Assembly (NCBI GenBank): GCA_022925895.1 | Contig: JAKSYS010000582.1 | Span: 1 to 40,442 of the forward strand | DNA: 40,442 bases | Source of the DNA: Fragilaria crotonensis | Taxonomy: Eukaryota; Bacillariophyta; Fragilariophyceae; Fragilariales; Fragilariaceae | Direction: 5' to 3' | In this document: piece by piece, positions 30,664 through 40,442 of the stretch | Numbering within the stretch: position 1 is the stretch's first letter | Layout of the letters: each line of letters opens with the position of its first letter | Notes under the pieces: generated by a model | Told to the model about the DNA's origin: nothing | Database searches by the model: none | Seen by the model: only the letters and a program-made list of their open reading frames with translations | Translations under genes and position numbers: made by a program

Positions 30664-32215
30664 ATGTCCTCCTGTGAAACAATAGTCGACACCTCCAACC
30701 AATCGGTGCCTACTAGACGCTTATCTGGAGAGAGTTCTTGTGATTTGTATGCCGATGTGGAACGGACCTTGCACCTTCGAAAGGAGGTTGACAATCGGTC
30801 GGCCGATCGAGCACACAGCAAACGCAGGGCTGTAGAGGGCTCCGAACGCAAGCTTTCACCCCGACCACAGAAGGATTCGCAGAAATCCGACGTGGCAAGC
30901 AATTTCCATCGATCACCATCAGCTCCAGAGTTGCAAAGCCCAAGAAAATCAAGTGTGGATAGCGTGGCAACCAAAGCTTCAATACCTGCTCTTTATGAAT
31001 ATGAGGTTGCCCCAGAAAGCGACCACAATGCAGAACCAAGCAATAGTCCGACGTCCGATACTGGGAGCACATTATCGGAAGAAGAACAGGAAATAATTCG
31101 ATTCTTGATGAAGACGACTAGTGTCAGGCATTCCATGAGATCGCTAAGTCCCAAAACGGCTCACAGCAGGGCGTGCTCAACAGGGATCGAAGGAGTGGCG
31201 CGAAGGAACAGCGATCGTGATTACTGTTCCAGAAGCAGAGGTAATCTGTCGCAGAAAGGTACTGTACCGTTACAAGAGGCTCGGAATGCCAGAATGGCAT
31301 CTTCGCAGTCGCGACCACGGCAGCTGAGTTTTGGCAGCCAAGCTAGCGAACCTAACCGAAGTTCGTCACGCTCTCGACCGCGGCAGCAGAGTTTCGACAG
31401 CCCAGTGACCGAACCCAACCGAACTTCGTCACGCTCTCGACTGAGGCAGCAGAGTGTTGACAGCCCAGTGACCGAATCCAACCGAACTTCGTCACGCTCT
31501 CGACCGCGGCAGCAGAGTTTCGACAGTCAAACAAGCGACCCGAACCAAACGTTGCCACGCTCTCGACCGCGACAGCAGAGTTTTGACAGCCATGCAAGCG
31601 ACCTTAACCAAAGTGTTCGCTCAAAAGCCGGTGGCCTTCGTCGCAGGAAGAGAGCCTCCCGTCGAAGGGCGTCTGATAAAGATCCCATGACGTCCTTGTC
31701 ACCCCCGAGCAGTCGAGAATTAATTGCGCAGCCAAGCGTGTCACACTTGGTGGAACGGCATCACTCTGAATCGTCGTCGAGACAGACTGATCTTGGACAG
31801 ATATCTGCAACAGCTGGATGCACGTCAAGATCAGCCCCTGATTTAGGTTCTCCTTTGCGAAAACGAATGCCTCGCGTGCCAACTGGCAATCGCGAACACG
31901 ATAAGAGCAATTGCAAAGAGGAGGGCAAGGAGAAGAGCAAGAGGAGAGACAAGAGCAAGGACAAGAGTAAGTGCAAGGACAAGACCAAGACTAGGAGAAG
32001 GACACTAAAGAAACTCCCAAACCAGCAAAGTGACAGCCTCGCTTACAACGCGAAGTTGGAGAGCGAAGCTCGCCGAACACTTCGGTCGCAGTTTGGAAAC
32101 GAATCCACCCATCGGTAAGGCTCGAAATTATCGACATGCACCGATTCCTACCACTCTCCTTTGCTCCGATGATTTCGCGAGCGATATTCTCGACGACCTC
32201 ACAGAAATCGCATAG
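30664..32215 (+). pseudogene. Basic Ser/Arg-rich protein with five 21-residue repeats, copy 2 (C-terminal frameshifts)
   Basis: A near-identical copy of 19110-20666, with CGA at 31357-31359 where copy 1 has TGA, so the repeat region (31312-31626) is fully open here. A 3-nt in-frame deletion removes one Arg codon near 31040. Two single-base deletions (GGG to GG near 31993, AAAA to AAA near 32019) shift the frame after the lysine tract, so the open frame ends early at 32118 instead of reaching the normal TAG at 32213-32215. Together the two copies suggest that an intact gene of about 518 residues exists or existed. Confidence 0.65.
31312..31626 (+). repeat. Five 63-bp coding repeats, copy 2
   Basis: Same units as 19761-20075, identical apart from the CGA/TGA difference in the first unit. 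Confidence 0.9.
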
Positions 32216-32267
32216 CACGCGATGAAAAATCTATGCTGTCCAAGTTTTGAAAATCAAATCATTCGCG

Positions 32268-32456
32268 ATGATCGGGATGAACTGTGGTATTACTCGATGT
32301 GGAGTCATAGCTCCAAACACTTCCTGGGTGAAGCGCGCAACAAGAATAACGGACGTGAACTTTCCAGATGGCTCGACCAGCAAAACCTTTTTAAATGAAG
32401 GCCTGGAAGCGCCAGGTTCGTGCCCATTCGGGGGACCCGAACACGAATTAATGTAG
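32268..32456 (+). CDS. Small ORF, 62 aa, copy 2
   Basis: Identical in sequence to the ORF at 20720-20908. No function is recognised; identity carries little weight because the flanking non-coding DNA is equally conserved. Confidence 0.25.
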   Translation: MIGMNCGITRCGVIAPNTSWVKRATRITDVNFPDGSTSKTFLNEGLEAPGSCPFGGPEHELM

Positions 32457-32642
32457 TTGACTAGTTGCATCAGTATGCCAGTTCTTGAACAGGTAGTTCA
32501 TACCTGGTATTAGTTGTTTAAGCCATGGCCACACTGCATTGTGAAATGAGCTATGAAACAGGTGGCGAGTGGTGTGCATACACATTAGTGCACAAGAGCA
32601 TCTGGTATGGTTAGACTTAGGGGGTTTCTCTAGACTCCGGGG

Positions 32643-32648
32643 TATAAA
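32643..32648 (+). promoter_or_regulatory. TATA box-like TATAAA, copy 2
   Basis: Copy of 21095-21100, 138 bp before the ATG at 32786. The gene-free interval 32457-32785 shows nothing else I can name. Confidence 0.4.
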
Positions 32649-32785
32649 ATTTGGACCCTAACCAAAAATGTAAAATAGGCAATTCTTATGGTGTCACCCC
32701 GAAATTCATGAACTCATGAACTCCGTTCATTATCATCACTGAAATCAAAAACTCATTCGGTCCATCAAACGACAATCTGTTCACA

Positions 32786-33427
32786 ATGGATGACAATGAG
32801 ACTCATCATTATGATATTCATGCAGTTGACTGGGATGATGACACGGATATGATGGCTGCTGCTGTGTTGGTAGTAGTGAATACCAACATAGCTATCATGA
32901 ATTGTATCATGCTCGCTCATGAAGAACAACAGGAACAAGAGCGACTTCAGTTGATGGATGACGTCCTGCCACCAAATCAAGCCTACAGACATCCACCAGT
33001 ACCGCAATACATACAAGTACCGGTAATGTTGCACGGTGGCACCACACAAGTCTCTGCACTGCTACCTTGTAGTACAAGGTCCGTAGGCGAGAGCTCAATA
33101 GCTCATAGCTCCATGAGCGACAGCCAACAAACAGCAACCAATATGAGTGACCCAAATGCACTCAAGTCGATCTTGACTGGTCCTCCTGAGACCACAGCTC
33201 ACCTAGTCTGGGATTTGAAGTGCGAGCTAGGAGAATGCTGTCTTTATGATGACGAAACCAACGAGATCGTGTTTTCCGATATTCTGGGGAAACGTCTTCA
33301 CAAGCTGTCCTTGGAGAACGGTGCCACAAAGTCTTTGAACTTCCAAAGATGTTGGGATCGTTTGCACTTTGGAGAAGGGAGCGAAGGGATACCTCTGTGC
33401 GTGGGAGGATTCGTTTCAGATATCTGA
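32786..33427 (+). pseudogene. Acidic leader plus SMP-30-like start, copy 2, frameshifted and truncated
   Basis: Identical to copy 1 up to about codon 183. There, TCTTTTGAAC has become TCTTTGAAC (near 33335), shifting the frame, and further small deletions follow before the same retroelement junction near 33443. The SMP-30 part starts at Met120 (33143). Confidence 0.6.
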
Positions 33428-33443
33428 CGTGGAGTGACAAGGT

Positions 33444-35521
33444 CCGCCCGAAATGTGAAGGAGCGATTCCCAGAGTTGACCAGCTCTTCAATTTGCTCCA
33501 CGAGTTCTTCGATAGAAGAGATCCTGAGCTGTCAAGATGCCTTGGTTGGTGTCATCAACAAAAGCTCCAACTTCGCCACTTTGTACGGAGGTCGTTCACG
33601 GGTCGGAAAAATCGAGTCCAGGAATCTCGTCTTCATCGGAGATGCGGTCCAACGCATTCAATAGAATAACCACAAGGCCCAGCCAGATGGCTGGGAAGCA
33701 CTACCTTGTCCGTGCCGAAAGAGTTCCGTTTCTGATCCCGTATATGCTTGCGAAGCTGTCCCGTATGCATGTTTGACCGAGTATTGCATCGTCCGCAGTG
33801 TCTCGCTTGACATTTAACGGCCATCTTTGGCATCCCAAGGCGGCGGCAAGCGATCATCCCCAGGGATGTAATAATTCTGTCATAACAGCCAGTTGCATCA
33901 TTATCCATATGGGCACTATTAGCTCGTGTTTGTCTAATTAAGTCTTTTTCCAGACGAGGCAAAGTACAGGGCGTCAGTTGTCATGCGCGCGGGCGTGACC
34001 CATGCTGTTGGTCATTGAGTGCCTGCCGCTCGGCATTTTTGACCATTCGCCTCCGTAGATGATTTTAGAAACAGATTGTAGTCGGCTTCAAAAGATGAAT
34101 CACCCGTAGGCGTGTCAGAAAGGGCGTCCAGCGTCTTTCTCGATGAGCGGAGTCACGAGTGCGTCCAGCGTTCAGGAGCAAGCCATTAGCGATGGGTAGA
34201 TTCAAAAGTTGAGTATGAAGGTGCGCAGTATCATCGTCGAGGATTGCCGTGCGATAGTGCCCAAGATGGCGACCAGAGGGAGATGTCGAGGTTGATTCTT
34301 TCCATTCTTTGACGGTGCGGATGAACTGCTCTACAGAGATGGTTGTAGAGATAGGTTTCACTGAGGCCGGCCGCCTGCATTCTTCCAGAAACACTTGGAG
34401 TTCACGCCGCATCGGAGACCAAGATATTCGACACAGGCGCCCTCTACAATGGCTGTGGCAGGTTCAGTCAGACCGTCGTATCCAACAAGATCGAATAGAG
34501 CACCATGACCGAATGGGGTGTCCTTGGCTTGGCGAAACCATTCCCTATTGTACCGAGTGAGTTCCTCTTCGATGGCATCACAGTCGATAAGCGTTGTATA
34601 TTCAACCGATGTTTTGTCAGCCTGTGCCATAGCAATGAGTTGAGTGGCAGAGCGTGCCCATTATCGCAGAACTTAGAAGCCACTTTATGATTCTGAACTC
34701 CAGAAGGGACAAAAAGTTTTGATAGACCCCAGCATGCCTCTCCTGCATGGACGCATGGATGGCTAAAGGGCTTTCTCATGTTTTCGATGTTAATAAGGCG
34801 TTCAAGCCAGCGAATCTTTGTTTCATTTGCGCTGCGAGCACCAGCTTTGATTTCCTCGAGAGAAGTGTAAGCTGTGGTATCGTTCAAGAGTGCCCAAGAG
34901 ATGTACTGCGCGATGATCATACGCAGCATTGCGAATTGTGCGGAGCAGTTTAATGGCCTGTTTCCATCTCTGTTTGAGAGTTACCACGTCCGAACACTCG
35001 TCATCATTGAGAGATGTTGAGGGACTTGGTTCTAGCAAGTAGACTTGCCAGAGCAGACCGGAGACATACATTGCTTTCAACTTCTCATAGCGAAGGTGCC
35101 AGTAGCGTGCAGTCAATCCAGCTTCTCGCAGTTTCGGAGACCATGCGTATTTCCCACTTGGCCGACGAGCTTGTTTCTCTGCGTGAAGCATTCCTCTTGT
35201 GACATCGCGATCAATTGCATCAAAGCTTTCTTTACATTGCTCTGGTGTGAGAGTGGACGCCACTGTTGTTAGATCTGCAACACGATCCCATAAACGATGG
35301 TCATCCGCATATTGCTTAAAAGATTCAAGATAGCGGTCCACCGACGGTTGATCTTCTGACCGAAGTGCTCTCGCTTTGGGTGGCGCAATTTTCGACCGAT
35401 CCCATGAGTGATGTGAAGTCCAGATCGATAAAGATGCCCCTGTGTTTTGAGAAAATACCATTATCATATGCAATGTATCCGCATTCCGGATGACCTGAAC
35501 GATAGCAGTTGATCCTAACAT
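33444..35521 (-). pseudogene. Retroelement RT domain, 3'-truncated, copy 2
   Basis: SPSGRHLGHYRTAIL near 34260, MDNDATGCYDRII near 33880 and the FVDD box at 33551-33562 are all present but spread over several frames. It ends at the same LLHISGG/SMP-30 junction as copy 1. Confidence 0.65.
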
Positions 35522-37107
35522 GTAGTCAATCGTCGACCGGTTCCATATTTGTACGTTGCAGGGGATCAGAAGGTCCGAGAAGATGTAGATCTGTAAGTGT
35601 GCATTCGTCGATGAGATGTGCTAAGCCACAGGTTGTGTCCTGGCCAAGTATTTCATTTGCATCAAGAGAAACAATTACTTTGTGGCCCCTGGATTGCAGA
35701 TTGTTCACAAAGGTGACCAAATCGGTGATAAACTGCCTTCGTACATTTGGTTTGGAGACCCCTTGAGATAGTAGGAGAGTGCTGTTGATCGAAGAAACCA
35801 AAGCCTCAGAGGGTTGCTGGCGTGGGCTGCGGTACGCCGTGATAATGGCAAGAGCTTTCCTCGTTTTCCCAAGTAGCAGAGACCCGACCATCGTCAAGGC
35901 CGAGGGTCCACAGAGGTGTACCCGTGCTTCGAGTAGCCCATCGGTCTGTTGTTGTCATAAACGTACCGCCTGGTTGGTATCCACTAGTAGAGCCCGACAG
36001 ACGAGCAGAATCAGGGGAAGCGTGCTGGAGGAGAAGCACTGCGTGACGTGCAGAAGTGTTTGCCGATAGGGCGTTGGAGACTTTGACGGACTATCGGATT
36101 GGAGAAATCAAGTCCCGGATCTGCCCAACAGAAGGTACCGATCTTGAGTTGCGCCATACTTGACACATATAGTGCAATTTCGTCGGCGTCGTTCCTTAGC
36201 CCGTCGATGTTCTGAAAGTATATGCGATGAAGGTCTCCAGGGTCGTCATGGATGGAGTCACCCCATGTGTTGTCGTCTTCCTTGCAATGATGTTCGGAGG
36301 GTGCAGAGGTGAAAAAATTAAACAGAGTCTGTGCAGTGGGCGCCGCAGTTTCTTTTTCTGCCAGTGCGTTGACTGGCGTGAGAGAAGGAGACGGATTCTG
36401 CAGACGAGTCGATGAGGCACGAATCGTGTCACTCGAGAGTAGCAACAATCTGTGCCAGCGCTAGAACTGGGAAGACTAACATGGGTACCTCCACTGGAGC
36501 CCATGTCTTCGTTGTATTGAAGGCTCAAGTTGGATGTTGATGGTGACTTTGTTGGAGTAGAGGCGGCGCGTCGTTTCAATGGATTGGTGGCTTTGGCGTA
36601 CCAAGAAGAGCCAAGACTGTGTTTCCTTGGCTCTCCGGAGGAAACAGTTGAACACCCTGCATGCCGTGTCCCTCAGATGGAAGTGATTGATGAGATGCTG
36701 GTTCGACCCAGAGTGGATCTTCATGAAGCGGAATAATGCCAGTAGGGGTTGGTGACATAGGAGGAGAAAGTCGCTTGCTGACCATGATGGCCTTGAACAT
36801 GGCCTTGATTTTCTAGCGACGAATCGAATTTGTCCAGTCGACTATGAGCAGAGGCTGCAGTGAGCCCAGAGTGCGAGGACGAGCGAGATACCTTCGACTT
36901 CGCAGACTTTGACATTTGTGACTCAACTGAATTTGTCCCAGACGGGAGATCGAGTTGAGCCTCGAGGATGGCAATTTTTGCGTTGATTGATCTCGATGGA
37001 TGACTTTTTCTTTCGGGGCGCCTTTCGCTTTCGAGAGCAGAGTTTCCTGAAGAGGTTTGCGCCATGCAATGGACCTTTGGAATGCGTTGTCCCATCGATG
37101 GTGTCAC
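35380..37107 (-). pseudogene. Retroelement linker and EEP domain, copy 2
   Basis: The EEP motifs are recognisable in several frames: DLHRIYFQNIDGLRND near 36200, KVIVSLDANEILGQD near 35660, and the SKH-type end near 35430. More frame breaks than copy 1, mostly single-base losses. The same unusual WADPG and SKH residues are present. Confidence 0.6.
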
Positions 37108-37174
37108 CTCCAGTCAGAGACGAGACTGGAGAGAATAGACTAGAAGTGTCATCCGTAGGAGCGTCCTTTTCGTC

Positions 37175-39041
37175 CTAATCCTTTTGCCAGAATCGTGTCG
37201 ATGTTTTTGTAAAGACGGTCGTTGGAATGTCGGGATGGGTCACGAGGCTCTCCGAATAAAGTTTCACTGCGTGCGACAGGGTCGGATTTCGACGTGTCCA
37301 ATAATTCTGAAGTTCCACCTTTGCCTGGAAAAGTGACGCCGAAGGAACCACTAATACTGTTTTTCCTTCATTGGTACCACCGTTCTCAAGATCCAACTCC
37401 AGAGATTCGCCGTCGGGTGATAACAGACTTTTTGCCCATTGGCGAGGCGTGCGACTGACGGTTTCACCAGAATCAAAAAACTCAGTGACTTCAGTATCAA
37501 TCGCTGCAGATGCCGCAAAGAGAAGATGAGAAACGTCGTCAAGGTATTCATTATGGACCTTGTAGATTCTCTGATAGTCATGTTTGAGGTCTGCTTGGCT
37601 CCAAGTGCAAGACGGGAGATAAAGATTTCCGGGTGGAGACCTCGCCGCATAAGGCAGTACTGAGATGTTCTGCTAGTTGTGTTGCCGTAGATTTACCACA
37701 ACGTACGGTGAGGATAGTGATACGGCTGCCTGTCGGGTTGGAATGCCTGAGTTTGATGTCAAATACCGGCGCATCAGGAGGAAGGACCTCATTACAAAGA
37801 TACTTCAAGTACTGTCCGCGATGAGTCACTGATGCATCTTTAGTAGGATGTCGCCTACATAGGTGAGTTCGCCTTGTGAAGCTGGAACTGCAGATGGGTC
37901 AAATGTCAGGTTTTCACCGCGTTTGGCAATAGCCAATACCTTCGATTTCATTACGTGCGAGAACTGAGCCCCAGTAGCACATATGCGAAAGCTAAAATAG
38001 AAGCATTGCTCTTTGCGACTGGTACGACACGAATGCTGAGGAACTTTGATAGCTGTGCCGGGTCGATGTCAGGTGTTGCATCCATTTGATCAACTTGCCA
38101 TTCCATCATCCATGAGTGATCGGTATTAAAGCAGGAAAGGATCGGTGCAAGGCGCCGATGCATTGTTGCCGTAGATGACCGAAGCTCATTGAAATCTTTG
38201 GAGCCCAGCGGGTTTCAACACGAACCACGTGCTTAATCGCTGATGGACGTCGAACTTGGTGAGTCAGTGATGGCTGATCTGTCGCCTTGGGCTGGTCGGT
38301 GGCAGTAGTCGTACTACTGCTGGACGTGACGGTAGCTCCAGTAATAGAGCTTGTTGTCGTGGAAGACGATTTGTTGCGTTTCGTCGAATAAACAACTGCA
38401 TCTGCTTGTGTGGTAGGAGGTTCATCAGAGGAGGACTGAGATGATTCCTGTAAGACGATTGCAGGCGACTCTGTCGCTGCTGCGGTGCTTAACTTCAAGG
38501 TTGCAGCAGTACGAAGCGAGGAGATTATCTCTTTGTCACTGCTGTCAGCAGAGTCAATATCCATAGCGGTGTTTTGTTCCGCGGGCTGCTTAAGGCCGAG
38601 GAGGTATGAATCCATGTCGTTCAGAGACAGATCGAAGAAGCTGGGATGAGTCTGCGCGAGTGCAGTCTCAACAGCAGAGATTGTTTGCATCAGAAACCAT
38701 CAATTTTTGCATGATTTTCCAAGTGATTGCGATAATAACGAGCCAATCGAAGATTTTCGGCTTCGACTGATTCGTGGGCTTTGTGAGAGTAATATTCATC
38801 GGGACTAACAAGTCCTGAATACCGAATGAAACATAGGTGTTCCAAGAGTTGACAGACAGATTTTTGTATGCTCTGTTGTAGTTTTTGATGCGAGCGCAAT
38901 CACAGAAGGGTCGATGGTTTTAAAACCAATAAGGGTGGGGGGAGCCTTGTACCCTAAAGGAGGTAGGGCGGACAGAGCAGCAGCAGTTTGGGGATGCAGT
39001 GAACCCTTGGTACCGCGACTGGATCGTTTGGGATCCACCAT
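37175..39041 (-). pseudogene. Retroelement N-terminal and central domains, copy 2
   Basis: The start MVDPKRSSRGTKGSLHPQTA is in frame with APPTLIGFKTIDPSV here, unlike copy 1. One base missing near 38893 shifts ALRIKNYNRA. The Ser/Thr linker and central domain match copy 1, including the two shared frame breaks next to AAAGAT, now at about 38190 and 37840. Confidence 0.6.
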
Positions 39042-39133
39042 GGTGGATGGCTGACAATTTCGGGTGCAGATTCACGAAAAAACGGACGGACAGACAGAAC
39101 GCTTCTAAAATCTCTAAGCTAGGAATTGTGTGA

Positions 39134-40442
39134 GAGCACCACAAACGTAATAATACGCATACACTCAATTCACCACTAGTACGTGTCAACAAAACCAAAA
39201 TAAGGCAAACGTCGTATGTTGATGTGTTTACAATTGTATTTGCATTTATGTTCAAAATACCCATCAGCTTCATGCTGAAGAGAAATGCTATACCGTCAGT
39301 GATGTTTGGGAGCGACATAACGTTAATTCAAATTCTTTATCTAGCATTAAATTCTTTGTGCACACGTTCTCTCTCCAAAACTATTACTAGTACATGATTG
39401 TTGTTTTCTTGCCAGTGACATCACTAGAATTCAATTTTTATTCCTTCATTCCTCATTGTGACAACCAGCAGTATACTAATTTAAAAGGTTAACAACGTAT
39501 TCAAACTTTTGCAAGGACAAACTATACCTGCCCTGCCTCAGCCTATCCTCATCTTTGGGCCGTGAAGGGCTTTGCCTTTCCTTTTCGTGGCTGAACAACT
39601 TCTGTTGGACTCGAACTTTGCATATCTCCTGAACACTGAAAGGTTGCATGGTTGAAGAAGCAATGCTCAATATTGTTTGTAGTTGAGTTTATTAAACAAA
39701 ATCTTGAGCTGAAAGAATACACGTTGCTTGAGGATTCTTGCCATGCCGAACAATGACATCTCATTGTCTACAGCAGCTCATGATGCACATCTTATTGAGC
39801 TCAAAAGTGGCAGAAATGATGCTCGTGTAATTTCAAGCACGGCTGATGATAATGCTGGTATCTATGCAATCTTTGCTATTGAGTAGCCACAGATGCAAAA
39901 TGAACATCATTTCCTTTGAAATAATGAGGTCTTGCAAAAATGGTGGGTGTTTCAATAATTTTACACCACTTTGGGGCCAACAGGACTTTTAAAGATGCAT
40001 TTCAAGATCAAATGGTGGCCTACAAGTTGGCATTGGAGGATTCCATTGCAGTTCTTGGGCTGGATGGCCAACACAAAAGTTGCATATCTTTTGAGCTTAC
40101 TGGAATCAACAGGGGAGCCATTTGAACATCTAGCTTGCTATGCTGCACTCCTGATGACTTCTATGTAGAATCTGAGTAGTTCAATGTGCATTTAATAGTG
40201 TCACTATGTTCCTATTGACCATCATGGGCAATTCTATTTTTGAGTTTGCAGCAGTAATACTCCTACACAATCTTGTTTTTATGGCTTTAATAATGGCACA
40301 TAACAGGATTTATTAAGGTACGTGGACCGGGTGGGTTGACACTAGATTGCAAGGCAGGAGCCAAACTGAGTTGGGTCTGGGTCGGCATACGTTATGACAG
40401 GTAGAGAAAGTGTTTGTAATGATGATTGGCAGGCTTCGACGT
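39134..40442. repeat. Repeat R, copy 3, cut by the window end
   Basis: Matches R copy 2 nearly base for base except for many short deletions, and it has the empty insertion site at 39476-39492. The possible transposase relic is at 39960-40179. Homology is still continuing at the last base, so the array is not complete in this window. Confidence 0.8.

Larger units (their letters stand above)
33444..39041 (-). mobile_element. Non-LTR-type retroelement, 3'-truncated, copy 2
   Basis: Same domain order and same 3' truncation point as 21900-27545, with FVDD at 33551-33562 and the ATG at 39041. It has many more 1-4-nt deletions than copy 1 (for example around 33700, 34650, 35380, 35790 and 36815), but it is intact at several places where copy 1 is broken (six G near 38936; six A near 37475; five T near 37427). 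A few true substitutions (for example Glu to Lys in the EEP RGHEVIV stretch) show that it is a separate copy. Confidence 0.78.

Noticed and set aside
16892-40442. R as LTRs of a single giant LTR retrotransposon
   Set aside because: The order resembles LTR-internal-LTR, but the left edge does not start with TG, the internal segment has genes on both strands, and its RT is of the EEP-linked non-LTR type. Kept only as an alternative.
1-40442. tRNA, rRNA or CRISPR features
   Set aside because: I found no cloverleaf, rRNA core sequence or regularly spaced repeat-spacer array. The tandem repeats present are minisatellites and coding repeats.

Overview
The window looks like nuclear DNA from a eukaryotic alga, most likely a diatom. 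This rests on short GT-AG introns (62, 87 and 90 nt), a GDP-mannose 4,6-dehydratase gene, and a Ty3/gypsy element and an endonuclease/reverse-transcriptase element whose protein motifs resemble retroelements I know from diatom genomes. That recognition is from memory; nothing was searched. Ordinary host genes are few and most of the window is mobile or repeated DNA.

Layout. 1-135: a possible coding end cut off by the next element. 136-5344: a Ty3/gypsy LTR retrotransposon on the minus strand with two nearly identical 382/383-bp LTRs and frameshifts throughout gag and pol. 5345-6437: two small inverted-repeat elements. 6541-6925: a tandem repeat block. 7065-7381 (+) and 7516-8781 (-): the two best host genes, a small two-exon unknown protein and a three-exon GDP-mannose 4,6-dehydratase, convergent around a perfect 12-bp-stem hairpin. 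9460-11347: a candidate 1.9-kb inverted-repeat transposon. 12448-13170: a 723-bp MITE-like element with perfect 23-bp TIRs, related to the one at 5763-6437. 13171-16891: nothing recognisable.

16892-40442: a large tandem array, R1 - internal 1 - R2 - internal 2 - R3. R is a roughly 2.16-kb mostly non-coding repeat (16892-19046; 27639-30600 carrying an insert; 39134 to the window end). Each internal segment (about 8.6 kb) carries, on the plus strand, a basic Ser/Arg-rich gene with five 21-residue repeats, a small ORF and the first part of a fusion with an SMP-30/gluconolactonase-like start; on the minus strand it carries a long non-LTR-type retroelement gene (N-terminal and central domains, EEP endonuclease, reverse transcriptase). 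The RT and the SMP-30 gene truncate each other at the same junction in both copies.

History read from the sequence. R1 differs from R2 by many substitutions. From 19047/30601 onward the two internal copies are almost identical and differ mainly by 1-nt homopolymer indels; R2 and R3 are near-identical. This suggests an old pair of R repeats and a recent tandem duplication of [internal + R]. R2 alone contains a 782-bp insert flanked by a 17-bp direct repeat and coding a 13-residue P/T/V repeat protein, so that insert is younger than the duplication. Indel lesions are often complementary between copies and are densest from about 33300 to the end, so part of the apparent gene decay is probably consensus error.
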